A program made the translations under genes and the position numbers. A DNA stretch of 64,000 nt. Origin: Aselliscus stoliczkanus. Lineage: Eukaryota; Chordata; Mammalia; Chiroptera; Hipposideridae. Below, piece after piece: positions 23,391-34,697 of this stretch (position 1 is the stretch's first letter; every line of letters begins with the position of its first letter). The stretch is from assembly GCA_033961575.1 (NCBI GenBank), contig CM066737.1:58176771-58240770 (forward strand), in the 5' to 3' direction. Below the pieces are notes generated by a model, which worked only from the letters and a program-made list of their open reading frames with translations, was not told where the DNA came from and ran no database searches.

Positions 23391-24254
23391 ATGAAAAAAA
23401 AAACACAAAGAAACATGTCCCAAGTAAAAGATCAGAAGAAAACTCTAGAAATAGAACTAAATGAAACAGAGGTATCCAAACTTTCAGAGACAGAGTTTAG
23501 AACACTGATGATAAGAATGTTTAAGGAACTTAGCGAGGACATAAAGAAGGATAGGGAAACCATGAAAAGCAACCATTTAGAACTAAAGAATACAATAACT
23601 GAAATGAAGAACACACTCAAAGGAATTGAAGCACAGGACCGGATCAGTGAATCAGAAGACAAAATAGCAGAGATCACCCAGGTGGAACAACAAAAAGAAA
23701 AAAGAATAAAAAAGAATGAAAATAGTTTAAGAGACCTCTGGGACAAGATGAAACACAACAATATTGACATCATAGGAATACCAGAAGGAAAAGAGAAGAA
23801 GCAAGGGTTTGAGAATGTATTTAAAGAAATAATGACTGAAAACTTCCCTACCCTGGTGAAGGAAATCGACATACAAGCACAGGATGTACAGAGAGTTCCA
23901 AACAGGGTGAATCCAAACAGACCCACACCAAGACACATCCTAGTTAAAATGGCAAAGCTTAAAGACAAACACAGAATCCTAAAAGCAGCAAGAGAAAGAC
24001 AGCAGGTTACATACAAAGGAACTCCTATAAGACGAACACCTGACTTTTTTACAGAAACTCTGCAGGCCGGAAGGGAATGGCAGGAGACATTCAAAGTGAC
24101 ACAAAATAAAGGTCTACAAGCAAGATTGCTCTACCCAGCACGGCTATCACTTAAAATTGAAGGAGAGATAAAGAGCTTCTCAGAAAAGAATAAGCTTACG
24201 GAGTTCATTATCACCAAGCCAGGATTGTAGGAAATGTTAAAAGCGCTCTTTTAA
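23391..24254 (+). pseudogene. L1 ORF1 of copy B, premature stop near the C terminus
   Basis: Start ATG at 23391 after 'ggcagccaga', as in the other copies. The frame is open for 279 codons: basic N terminus, coiled coil (about residues 20-110, with a short deletion at GIEAQDR relative to the other copies), RRM (about 120-210) and C-terminal domain. A CAG-to-TAG change at 24228-24230 ends it about eight codons early. In L1 the protein binds L1 RNA as trimers. The last residues are the least conserved, so it might have stayed partly functional after the stop arose. It lies 56 bp upstream of ORF2, the usual L1 spacing. Confidence 0.9.
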
Positions 24255-24310
24255 ACAGAAGAAAGGGGAAAACAAGCTAACCCAGGAAGACAAGAAATAC
24301 AAATAACAAA

Positions 24311-26520
24311 ATGGCAATAAATATGCACCTATCAGTAATTACTTTAAATGTGAATGGGTTAAATGCTCCAATCAAAAGATACAGAGTGGCTGAGTGGATA
24401 AGAAAACAGGACCCATGCATATGCTGTCCACAAGAGACTCATCTCGGATCAAAAGATACACACGGACTGAAAGTAAAGGGATGGAATAAGATATTTCATG
24501 CAAATGGAATGAGAAAAAAGCTGGAGTAGCAATACTTATTTCAGATAAAATAGACTTTAAAATGAAGACTACAATAAAAGACAAAGAAGGGCACTACATA
24601 ATAATAAAGGGATCAATTCAACAAGAGGACATAACCCTAGTAAACATCTATGCACCCAATATAGGAGCTCCTAAATATATAAAACAGATTTTGACAGACA
24701 CAAAGACAGAGATCAACAGTAACACTATCATAGTAGGGAACTTCAACACCCCATTGTCACCAATGAACAGATCCTCCAGACAGAAAATCAACATGGACAT
24801 AGTGGCCTTAAATGACACTTTAGACCAGCAGGATTTAATTGATATTTTTAGAGTATTTCACCCCAAAGCTTCAGAATATACATTGTTCTCAAGTGCACAT
24901 GGAACATTCTCCAAGATAGACCACATGTTAGGCCACAAAACAAGTCTCAACAAATTTAAGAAAATTGAAATCATATCAAGTGTCTTCTCTGATGACAATG
25001 CTATGACTAGAAATAAATTATAAGAAGAAATCTGGAAAGCTTACAAATACATGGAGGCTAAATAATATGCTTCTAAATAGTGAGTGGGTCAAAGATGAGA
25101 TCAAGGAGGAAACCAACAGATATCTCGAGACAAACGAAAATGAAAACACCATGACCCAAAACTTCTGGGATGCAGCGAAAGCAGTCCTAAGGGGGAAGTT
25201 CATAGCAGTGTAGGCCTATCTAAAGAAGGAAGAAAAATCTCATATCAACAGACACTCTTTACACCTAAGGGAACTGGAAAAAAAAAACCAGCAAAACAAG
25301 CCTAAAGGGAGTAAAAGGAAGGAAATAATAGAGACCAGAGCAGAAATAAATGAAATAGAGAACAAAAAAAACAATACAAAAGATCGCTGAAACCAAGAGT
25401 TGGTTTTTTAAAAAAATAAACAAAATAGACAAACCCTTAGCATGACTAACCAAGAAAAAGAGAAAGAGGACTCAAATTAATAAAATCAGAAATGAAAGAG
25501 GAGAAGTGACAACAGATACCACAGAAATACAGACAATTTTAAGAAAATACTATGAGTAACTATATGCTAAAAAATTTGACAATCTGGAAGAAATGGATAA
25601 ATTTCTAGAAGCATACAATCTACCAAGTCTGAACCAAAAAGACACAGAAACTCTGAACAGACTGATTACCACCAAAGAAATTGAATCAGTAATGAACAAT
25701 CTTCCAACAAACAAAAGCCCTGGACCAGATGGCTACACAAGTGAATTTTACAAAACAGTCAAAAAAGAATTAGTATCTATTCTCCTCAAACTATTCCAAA
25801 AAATACAGAAGGAGGGAAGGCTCCCAAACTCTTTCTATGAAGCCACTATCACCCTGATTCCTAAGTCAGACAAAAATATAACAAAAAAGGAAAACTACAG
25901 GCGAATATCCATAATGAACATAGATGCAAAACTTCTCAACAAAATACTAGCAAACTGAATTCAGCATCTCATTAAAAAGATCATACACCACGATCAAGTG
26001 GGATTTATTCCTGGGATTCAAGGCTGGTTCAATATCCGCAAATCAGTTAATGTACGTAACACATCACATTAACAAAATGAAAAATAAAAATCATATGATC
26101 ATATGAATAGATGCAGAAAAGGCATTTGACAAAATGCAGCAGCCATTTATGATTAAAAACTCTTAGCAAAGTGGGAATAGTGGGATCATATCTCAACATA
26201 ATAAAGGCCATATATGATAAGCCCACAGCAAACTTCATACTCAATGGGGAAAGGCTGAAAGCTTTCCCCTTAAGATCAGGAACAAGACAAGGCTGCCTAC
26301 TTTCACAACTTCTATTTAACATATTTCTGGAAGTTCTAGCCACAGCAACCAGACAAGAAAATGAAATAAAAGCCATCCAAATTGGAAAAGAGGAAGTAAA
26401 ATTGTCATTATATGCAGATGACATGATACTATATAGAGAGAATCCCAAAGACTCCACCAAAAAACTGCTAGAACTGATAAACGAATATGGTAAGGTAGCA
26501 GGATACAAAATTAATATTCA
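24311..26520 (+). pseudogene. L1 ORF2 of copy B, part 1 (endonuclease and RT up to the insertion)
   Basis: ATG at 24311 opens the APE-type endonuclease. The frame shifts near 24510, where 'aatgagaaaaaag' has lost bases relative to copy C, resumes at 24562, and is broken again around 25015, 25210 and 25558. The RT domain is recognisable at 25593-26520, including [12 protein letters not shown] and the catalytic YADDM motif (codons at about 26410-26425). Copy C enters after 26520, just downstream of the catalytic motif. Not functional. Confidence 0.9.
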
Positions 26521-26689
26521 GGAGGGGGAGGGGCAAGATGGCGGCTGTGAGGAGGGCTCCATGAAATCTCCCCTGGAAATATCCACAATTTGAACTTCTA
26601 ATACGCTTCAAAGAGACATCTACTCATCACACAGAGCGACTAAGAGTTCCACACAAGGATTGCTGGAAGGTGGGCAGGCCGGGCGAGTA

Positions 26690-27600
26690 GGGGAAGAAGG
26701 CGGCGAGACGCGTGAGGTGCAGCCCGCACCCGCGGCTGCTGAGTCACGGTGAGTGTTGCCCCGGCTCGCTCCCTGCGGCCCGCGGCCCACCTAGAGTTCA
26801 GCAAGAGCGCGTTGGTTTGCGGTCTGAGGCAGAAGCTCAGGCCGGGCAAGTGCGGGAGGAGAGAGAGGAGACGACTGTGCAGAGGTGCGAGCTGCACCCG
26901 TGTTCCCCAGGAAGCAGGGTGCAGAGCCCCGCAGCGACAGGGCAAGATCAGTCCCTGCACCCTCTCGGTTCAGGGATCAGTCTCTGTGCCCACCGGGTCC
27001 CGTGGAGCGCAGAAGCCTGAAACCCGGGAGCAGGGGAAAACAGAGGACTCGCCCGCGGAGAAGCAGCGCGCGCTGGGCGGAGACGCAGGTCCCGGAGAGA
27101 CGGAGCGGGGATCGGAGCCGCGTGGAAAGGTGCGCGCAGTCCCCTGAACCCCGGCGGCAGTCCCTCCAGGAGCGCAGCAGGAGAACGGCGCGGGCACGCG
27201 CCGGCTCCAAGGCAGAGGCCTTAAACCGGAGAGCAGGGGAAACACAGGACTCGCCCGCGGAGACGCAGCGCGCCGGCTGGAGTCACAGATCCCGGAGAGA
27301 CAGAGCGGGGATCGGAGCCACGCAGCACGGTGCACGCAGTCCCCTAAATCCCGGCAGACCCTTTGGGAGAGCAGCAGGATTTCCGCGCGGGCGCGCCGGC
27401 TCCGAGGCAGAAGCCTGGAACCCGGGAGCAGGGGAAAAAGAGGACTCGCTCGGACAAGCAGTGCACCGGGTGGAGACGCAGGTCCCCGAGAGACGCGGAG
27501 CGGGGATCTTGGCCACACGGTAGGGTGCGCGCAATTCCCTAAATCCCGGCAGACCCTTTGGGAGAGCAGCAGGAACTCCGCTGGAGCATAAGAGGCAAAG
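26690..27600 (+). promoter_or_regulatory. CpG-rich 5' UTR segment of L1 copy C
   Basis: The most CpG-dense stretch of the window, in strong contrast to its AT-rich surroundings, with many gcg/cgc/ccgg words. In other mammalian L1s the equivalent 5' UTR segment is the internal Pol II promoter and the target of DNA methylation. Position and composition fit that role; activity is inferred. Confidence 0.6.
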
Positions 27601-27601
27601 G
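27016..27601 (+). repeat. Three ~200-bp GC-rich tandem monomers in the L1 5' UTR
   Basis: Units 27016-27218 (203 bp), 27219-27413 (195 bp) and 27414-27601 (188 bp) each begin 'cct(g/t)(a/g)aacc' and contain in order 'gagcaggggaaa', 'gaggactcgc', 'gagagacggagcgggga', a 'gtgcgcgcagtcccc'-like block and 'gagcagcagga'. A degenerate partial unit seems to precede them (about 26830-27015). The third unit lacks a GC-rich stretch near its end. Confidence 0.88.
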
Positions 27602-28339
27602 CCTTAGCTTGAAACAGTGTTGGAACTGTGGCTTTGTTTATTTTTATGTTTTTTATTTTTTTTCCCTTTTTCTACTCTTGAACAGAAAGCAAAAAAACAA
27701 CAACCCAGTAACTCACCCACTCCCACAAACTTTGTCCCCCGCCAAGACAGTCTTAAACTGACTCCTGAAGGGAGCAATAGGGGCAGACTAGGAAGATATC
27801 CTTACCTGCAGGGGGTTGAGAATTTCCACCCAGTAAAGCAGCAGAGTGAGACTACCCACCCCGCCCCCACCTTTAGGCAAGGCTTGGGAGGCAGGGCAGG
27901 TTCATCTGCTGAGGCACTAATTAACAGATTCTTAGCAGCAGGCTTTTGGTAGTGAGGAATTCTTTAATTCTCCACGGCTGTCAACCAAAAGGGTGCCCAG
28001 AGACACTCATTGAGCCTGTTGGGGTGCAGCAAGCATTGGTACAGGCAAAAGCAAAAAGGCAGTGACTTTGTAAAAACCACCAATCACACGTCACAACCAC
28101 ACTCAAGTACAGCAAACCTGCAGTGCCAGGATCACGCTAGGCATCAGGTGGCCTACTGTTCCCACAAGACGCACAGGAATTTTTGTACAGCAGACAATCT
28201 GAAGAGAGCTTGGTGGACTTTAGCCTAGACCAGCACGGGTATTTTTGGTTTGTTTGGTTTTATTCTGTTTTGTTTTCCCTTTATTGGCTGCTTATCTTGG
28301 TTGTTTTTGGTTTTTATTTCTATTTCATTATAATCATAT

Positions 28340-28680
28340 TGTAGTTTTTAATATAGGCGTATATATATAGGTGTATATAGGTGAATATATGTCCATATAT
28401 ATGGGTGTGTAGACAAATATATATATATATATATTTTTTTCCTTTTTTCTTTTTCTTTTTCTTTCTTTTCTTTTTCTTTTTTCCCCACCCTCACTTTCTC
28501 TCTTATTTTATTCATTCTTCTCACTGCTATACTTTTCCTCTTTTCCTTTTTTCTGCAAATTTTATTTTTTAAATTTTTCTTACTTTTTTATTATTATTTT
28601 AGTTTATTTTTATTTTTTATTTTTTAGGTATAGCTAATCGGTTTCTCATGTTTATTCTATTTTTTATTTTAGGATATTGT
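28340..28680 (+). repeat. TA-rich and polypyrimidine tract in L1 copy C 5' UTR
   Basis: A (TA)n-like block (about 28355-28435) followed by long T/C runs (28436-28490) and T-rich sequence. Low-complexity part of the 2.8-kb 5' UTR. Confidence 0.8.
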
Positions 28681-29331
28681 ATTTTATTTTGTTTCCTCTT
28701 CTGTTATTATTGAGTATGTGGTTTTTGTTTTGTTTCTGTTTGGTTTCTTCATTAGTATGATTGATATTTCTGTACAAGTTGACTGTAGTTTGATGGTTGG
28801 TTGTTTTTAATTGTGCGAGCATTTGGTTTCCTTTGGTGGCTGCGGAGGTTGTTCTTGTTGATCTGTTATGCTCTAAAATCACTCGGCAGCAGTGGGTCCA
28901 AACAAACAGACACAAGAATCATCATACCCGGAGGCCAACTTTAGATAAAACCAGAGCATTTCTGGGTTTGACATACAAGAGTCACACCCAAAAAGAAGTT
29001 ACTACAGGTACTAAGACCCATAGGGTCCAAGTTTCATCAGAGGGGTCAATCCTCTCACAGCAGCTCATAAACTGCAGAAACTGCTGATCCTCACAGCTAA
29101 TCAATCTGGGAGTCAATCCCACCTACTGACAAACCAAAAGTAATCAAAACTAAAACTTCAACAAGTGAGGACGCACGACACAAGGAACACCTCAGATACA
29201 AGCACAGGAGAATAGGGAGACTGAGTAATTCAAATATAAAGGACACATACCATATAAGTTTACCCAGAAAAGACTGAGAAATCTGGGGGATCTATCTGTT
29301 ATATTGAAGCAAACACAAAGAGTAAGCCAGA

Positions 29332-30207
29332 ATGGGGAGACAAAGAAACATAACACAAATAAAAGAACAGAAGAAACTTCCTGAATCAGTGGAAATAGAG
29401 GAAATAGAGGTAACCAACCTATCGGAGACAGAGTTCAGAACACTGATTATTAGAATGTTCAAGGAAATTAATGAAAATATAAAGAAGGATAGAGAAATCA
29501 TGAAAAGCAACCAGCTAGAACTTAAGAACACAATTACTGAATTAAATAACAAACTTGATGGAATCACTAGCAGACTGGATGAAGCAGAAAATCGAATCAG
29601 TGACTTAGAAGACAAAATAGCAGAGATCACCCATGCGGTACAACAAAAAGAAAAAAGAATGAAAAACATGGAAAATAGTTTAAGAGAGCTGGGGGACAAC
29701 ATCAGACGCAATAACCTAAGGGTCATTGGAGTACCAGAAGGAGAAGAGAGGGAGCAAGGGATTGAGAATATATTTAAAGTAATAATGTCTGAAAACTTCC
29801 CTAACCTGGCAAAGGACATTGAAATACAAGCCCAGGAAGTGCAGAGAGTTCCAAACAGGATGATTCCAAACAGGCCCACTCCAAGACACATTATAGTGAA
29901 AATGGCAAGGGTTAAGGACAAAGACAGAATCCTTAAAGCAGCAAGGGAAAGGCAGCAAGTTACTTACAAGGGTACCCCCATAAGATTATCAGCTGACTTT
30001 TCTACAGAAACTTTGCAGGCCAGAAGAGAGTGGCAGGAGGTTTTCAAAGTGATGAAAAATAAAGGCCTACAACCAAGATTGCTGTATCCAGCAAGGTTAT
30101 CATTTAAAATCGAAGGCGAGATAAGGAGCTTTGCAGAAAAAAATAAGTTAAGGGAATTCATTACCACCAAGCCAGCTTTGCAGGAAATGCTAAAAGGGCT
30201 TCTTTAA
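29332..30207 (+). CDS. L1 ORF1 of copy C, intact (291 aa)
   Basis: Complete frame from ATG 29332, after 'gtaagccaga', to TAA at 30205-30207. Domains by comparison with the L1 family: basic N terminus, heptad-rich coiled coil (about residues 25-115, ending in VQQKEKRMKNMENSLRELGD), RRM (about 120-215, with NLRVIGVPEGEE at its start) and C-terminal domain (about 215-280, with RQQVTYKGTPIRLSADFS). The family protein is a trimeric RNA-binding chaperone that forms the L1 ribonucleoprotein with ORF2p in the cytoplasm. Its N terminus differs clearly from copies A, B and D (NITQIKEQKKLPESVEIEE against NMSQVKDQKKPLEMELNE), in line with a different L1 lineage. No inactivating change is seen. Expression is unknown and likely silenced. 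Confidence 0.93.
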   Translation: MGRQRNITQIKEQKKLPESVEIEEIEVTNLSETEFRTLIIRMFKEINENIKKDREIMKSNQLELKNTITELNNKLDGITSRLDEAENRISDLEDKIAEITHAVQQKEKRMKNMENSLRELGDNIRRNNLRVIGVPEGEEREQGIENIFKVIMSENFPNLAKDIEIQAQEVQRVPNRMIPNRPTPRHIIVKMARVKDKDRILKAARERQQVTYKGTPIRLSADFSTETLQARREWQEVFKVMKNKGLQPRLLYPARLSFKIEGEIRSFAEKNKLREFITTKPALQEMLKGLL

Positions 30208-30254
30208 GTAGAAGAGAAAACAACCTATGAAAGACTACGAACACAAATAAGAAA

Positions 30255-33200
30255 ATGGCAATAAATACACACCTATCAATAATCACATTAAATGTAAATG
30301 GATTAAATGCTACAATAAAACGACAGATGGTGGCTGAATGGATAAGAAAGCAAGACCCCAGTATATGCTGTATACAAGAGACTCACCTCAGATCCAAAGA
30401 CTCATACAGGCTGAAAGTAAAGGGATGGAGTAAAATATTTCATGCAAATGGTACTGAGAAAAAAGCTGGAGTAGCAATACTTATATCAGATAAAATGGAC
30501 TTTAAATTGAAGAATATAACAAAGGACAAAGAAGGACACTTCATAGTAATGAAGGGATCGATCCAACAAGAGGACATAACTCTAGTAAACATCTATGCAC
30601 CTAACATAGGAGCCCCTAAATATATAAAACAGATATTGTCAGACATAAAGACAGAGATCAACAGTAACACTATCATAGTAGGGGACTTCAACACCCCGCT
30701 GTCACTAATGGACAGATCCTCCAGACAGAAAATCAATGTGGAAACAGCGACCTTAAATGACACATTAGACCAGCTGGATTTAACAGACATTTTCAGAGCA
30801 TTTCATCCCAAAGCTACAGAATATACGTTCTTTTCAAGTGCACATGGAACATTTTCTAAGATAGACCACATGTTAGGCCACAAAACAAGTCTCAATAAAT
30901 TTAAGAAGATTGAAATCATTTCAACTGTATTCTCTGACCACAATGCTATGAAACTAGAAATCAATTATAAGAAGAAATCCGGGAAGCTGACAAATAAATG
31001 GAGGCTAAACAATATGCTATTAAATAGTGAGTGGGTCACAAATGAGATCAAGGAGGAAATCAAAAGATACCTCGAGACAAACGAAAATGAAAACACCACG
31101 ACCCAAAATCTCTGGGATGCTGCGAAAGCAGTCCTAAGAGGGAAGTTTATAGCAGTGCAGGCCTACCTAAAGAAGGAAGAAAAATCTCAAGTCAACAGGT
31201 TATCCTTACACCTAAGGGAACTGGAAAAAGAACAGCAAAAGAGTCCCAAGGGGAGTACAAGAAAGGAGATAATAAAGACCAGAGCAGAAATAAACAATAT
31301 AGAGAACAGAAAAACAATTCAAAAGATCAATGAAACCAAGAGCTGGTTTCTTGAGAAGATAAACAAAATTGACAAACCTCTAGCCAGGCTCATCAGAAAA
31401 AAAAGAGAGAGGACTCAAATTAGCAAAATCAGGAATGAAAGAGGGGAAATGACTACAGACATCACAGAAATACAAAAAATTCTAAGAAATTACTATGAGC
31501 AACTATATGCCAACAAATTTGACAATCTGGATGAAATGGATAATTTTCTAGAAGCATACAACCTTCCAAAGCTAACGCCAGAAGAAACAGAAAATCTAAA
31601 TACCCTGATTACTACCAAAGAAATTGAATCAGTAATTGACAAGCTCCCAAAAAACAAAAGCCCTGGACCAGACGGCTTCACAAGTGAATTTTATCAAACA
31701 TTCAAAAAAGAACTATCACCTATTCTTCTCAAACTATTCCAAAAAATCCAGAAGGAGGGAAGGCTCCCAAACTCTTTTTATGAAGCCTCTATCACCCTGA
31801 TTCCAAAACCAGATAAAGACATCACAAAAAAGGAAAACTACAGGCCAATCTCCCTGATGAATATAGATGCAAAAATTCTCAATAAAATATTAGCAAACAG
31901 AATTCAGCAATATATTAAGAAGATCATACATCATGATCAAGTGGGATTCATCCCTAGTGCGCAAGGCTGGTTCAACATCCGTAAATCAATTAATGTGATA
32001 CACCACATCAACAAAATGAAGGATAAAGATCACATGGTCATTTCAATAGATGCAGAAAAAGCATTTGACAAAATCCAACAGCCATTTATGTTAAAAACCC
32101 TTAGCAAAGTGGGAATACAGGGATCATATCTCAACATAATAAAAGCCATATAGGATAAACCTACAGCTAACATCATACTCAATGGGGAAAAGCTAAAACC
32201 ATTCCCCTTAAGATCAGGAACAAGACAAGGCTGTCCACTTTCTCCTCTTTTATTCAACATAGTGCTGGAAGTTCTAGCCACAGCAATCAGACAACAAAAA
32301 GAAATAAAAGGCATCCAAATTGGCAAGGAAGAAGTAAAATTGTCACTATATGCAGATGACATGATACTGTATATAGAGAACCCCAAAGACTCCATCAAAA
32401 AACTATTGGAACTGATAGACGAATTCAGTAAAGTAGCAGGATATAAAATCAATGTTCAGAAATCAGTGGCATTTGCATATACCAATAATAAACTAATGGA
32501 AAGCGAAATTAAGAAAACTGTCCCATTTACAATTGCGTCAAGAACTATAAAATACCTAGGAATAAATTTAACCAAAGAAGTGAAAGATCTGTACTCAGAA
32601 AATTATAAGACATTGAAGAAAGAAATCATAGAAGATACAAATAAATGGAAACACCTACCATGCTCATGGATAGGAAGAATTAATATAGTTAAAATGTCCA
32701 TACTGCCTAAAGCAATATATAGATTCAATGCAATTCCTATCAAACTACCAAGGGCATTTTTCACAGAAATAGAAAATATAATCCTAAAGTTTATATGGAA
32801 TCATAAAAGACCCAGAATAGCCTCGGCAATTCTGAGGAATAAAAACAAAGTTGGGGGATCACGCTACCAGACATCAAAACCTACTACAAGGCCACAGTAA
32901 TCAAGACAGTTTGGTATTGGCATAAAAACAGGCACATCGATCAGTGGAACAGAACAGAGAGCCCAGAAATAAATCCAAGCATTTACGGACAGTTAATCTA
33001 TGACAAGGGAAGCAAGAATTTACACTGGAGTAAAGATAGTCTATTCAATAAATGGTGCTGGGAAAATTGGACTGACACATGCAAAAAATGAAACTGGATC
33101 ATCTCCTTACGCCTTATACAAGAACAAATTCAAAATGGATTAAAGACTTAAATGTAAGACCTGAAACCATAAAAATCCTAAATGAAAATATAGGAGTACA

Positions 33201-34074
33201 TTTGCAGACATTACCCGAGCAATATTTTTACTGATACATCCCTACGGGCAAGGGAAGTAAAAGAAAAAATGAACATATGGGATTTTATCAGACTTAAAAG
33301 TTTTTCACAACAAAGGAAACCATTAATAAAACAAAAAGGAAGCCTACTGAATGGGAGAATATATTTGCCAACGATATATCTGATAAGGGGTTAATATCCA
33401 AAATTTATAAAACACTCATGAAACTCAACACCAAAAAAACAAACAACCCAATTAAAAAATGGGCAGAAGATATGAAGAGACATTTCTCTAAAGAGGACAT
33501 ACAGATGGCCAACAGGCATATGAACAAAAGTTCAACCTCACTGGTCATTAGGGAAATGCAAATAAAAACCACCATGAGATACCACCTCACTCCAGTCAGA
33601 ATGGCTATCATCAACAAATCAACAAACAACAAGTGCTGGCGGGGCTGTGGGGAAAAGGGGACCCTGCTGCACTGTTGGTGGGACTGCAGATTGGTGCAGC
33701 CACTATGGAAGTCAGTATGGAGGTATCTCAAAGAACTGGAAATAGAGCTACCTTTTGACCCAGCAATTCCACTACTAGGTATTTATCCTGAAAAAACCAA
33801 GACACTTATTCAAAAAAAGTTATGCACCCCGATGTTCATAGCAGCACAATTTACAATAGCTAAGACTTGGAAACAACCAAAATGCCCGTCAGTAGATGAC
33901 TGGATTAAGAAACTGTGGTATATTTATACAATGGAGTATTACTCCGCTATAAAGAAGAATGAAATCGTGCCATTTGCAATGATATGGATGGACCTAGAGA
34001 CTATAATGTTGAGTGAAGTAAGTCAGTCAGAGAAGGACAAATACCATATGATCTCACTTATATGTGGAATATGA
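30255..34074 (+). pseudogene. L1 ORF2 of copy C (endonuclease-reverse transcriptase), nearly intact
   Basis: ATG 30255 lies 47 bp after ORF1. Codons 1-632 are open: APE-like endonuclease (about residues 1-240; the NVNGLNA start, [13 protein letters not shown] and SDHNAM blocks are present) and most of the RT fingers/palm ([14 protein letters not shown], about 475-490). A TAT-to-TAG change at 32151-32153 stops the frame. The same frame then continues open through the catalytic YADDM (about 32351-32365) to about 32850, where an indel in 'aaagttgggggatcacgc' shifts it. Further indels follow before the C-terminal, cysteine-rich part (33418-34074, with [18 protein letters not shown]), which ends at TGA 34072-34074. 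Few lesions, so a recent insertion, but it cannot make full ORF2p. Confidence 0.93.
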
Positions 34075-34682
34075 AAAACTGTATGAATGAGCAAAGTAAA
34101 CAGAAACTGTCTCATAGATATAGAGGAAAAATCAGGGTTGCTAATTTGGAGAGGAATGGGAATGAGGGAGAAGGGGAAGGGATTAGACAGCAAAAATAGG
34201 CAACTACAATATTGCTACTGGGATAGGAAAAACAGTTTGGGGAATATAATTAATAATGTTGTAAATATTCTGTGGAATGTCAGATGATCATAGGTCTTGT
34301 TAGGTAGACCATTTCATGGATGGAGTAGAGGTTTGATCACTGCACTGTATTACTAAAGTGGAGGTGGTATACCTACTGTAATTGAATATATATAGATAGT
34401 CACGGGATGTGGATTATACTGTGGAAGAGAGTCAGAGGAAGAGTAATAGATATGTATGATATGGGGGGGTGTGGGGGGGTGTATTGGGGGTGGGGGGTTT
34501 GTCACTTTGGGGGGTAAAATGTATAACTATTGCACTGTGTTGTACACCTGAAACTATTGGGGGTGGGGGGGTTGTCACTTTGAGGGGTAAAATGTATAAC
34601 TACTGCACTGTGTTGTACACCTGAAACTAATTAAAAATAAAATAAAATTTAAAAAAAACAAAAAAAACAAAAAAAAACAAAA
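34075..34682 (+). other. 3' UTR and tail of L1 copy C
   Basis: G-rich 3' UTR ('atgggggggtgtgggggg', about 34460) as in L1s generally. A ~65-bp 3' segment around 'gtcactttg(g/a)ggggtaaaatgt' is present twice (34500-34556 and 34572-34627), a local duplication. Ends in an A-rich tail from about 34630. Confidence 0.85.
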
Positions 34683-34697
34683 CAAAATTAATATTCA

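Larger units (their letters stand above)
26521..34682 (+). mobile_element. LINE-1 copy C (inner), full length, 8.16 kb, distinct 5' UTR
   Basis: Bounded by 'acaaaattaatattca' at 26505-26520 and 34682-34697 (one A shared with the tail). It starts 'ggagggggaggggcaagatg' followed by 'gcggc', a YY1-type start. The 5' UTR is 2.81 kb (26521-29331), far longer than in copies A, B and D and unrelated to theirs. It has a CpG-rich part with about 200-bp tandem units, then a T-rich and pyrimidine-rich part. ORF1 is intact; ORF2 has one nonsense codon and a few indels. This is the youngest and best preserved L1 in the window. Confidence 0.95.

Noticed and set aside
23432..24094. Long reverse ORF opposite L1 ORF1 (also 988-1506 and 29292-29921)
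   Set aside because: Mirror of the coding constraint of ORF1 (A-rich sense strand gives Ser/Phe/Leu-rich antisense). No initiation or independent conservation evident.
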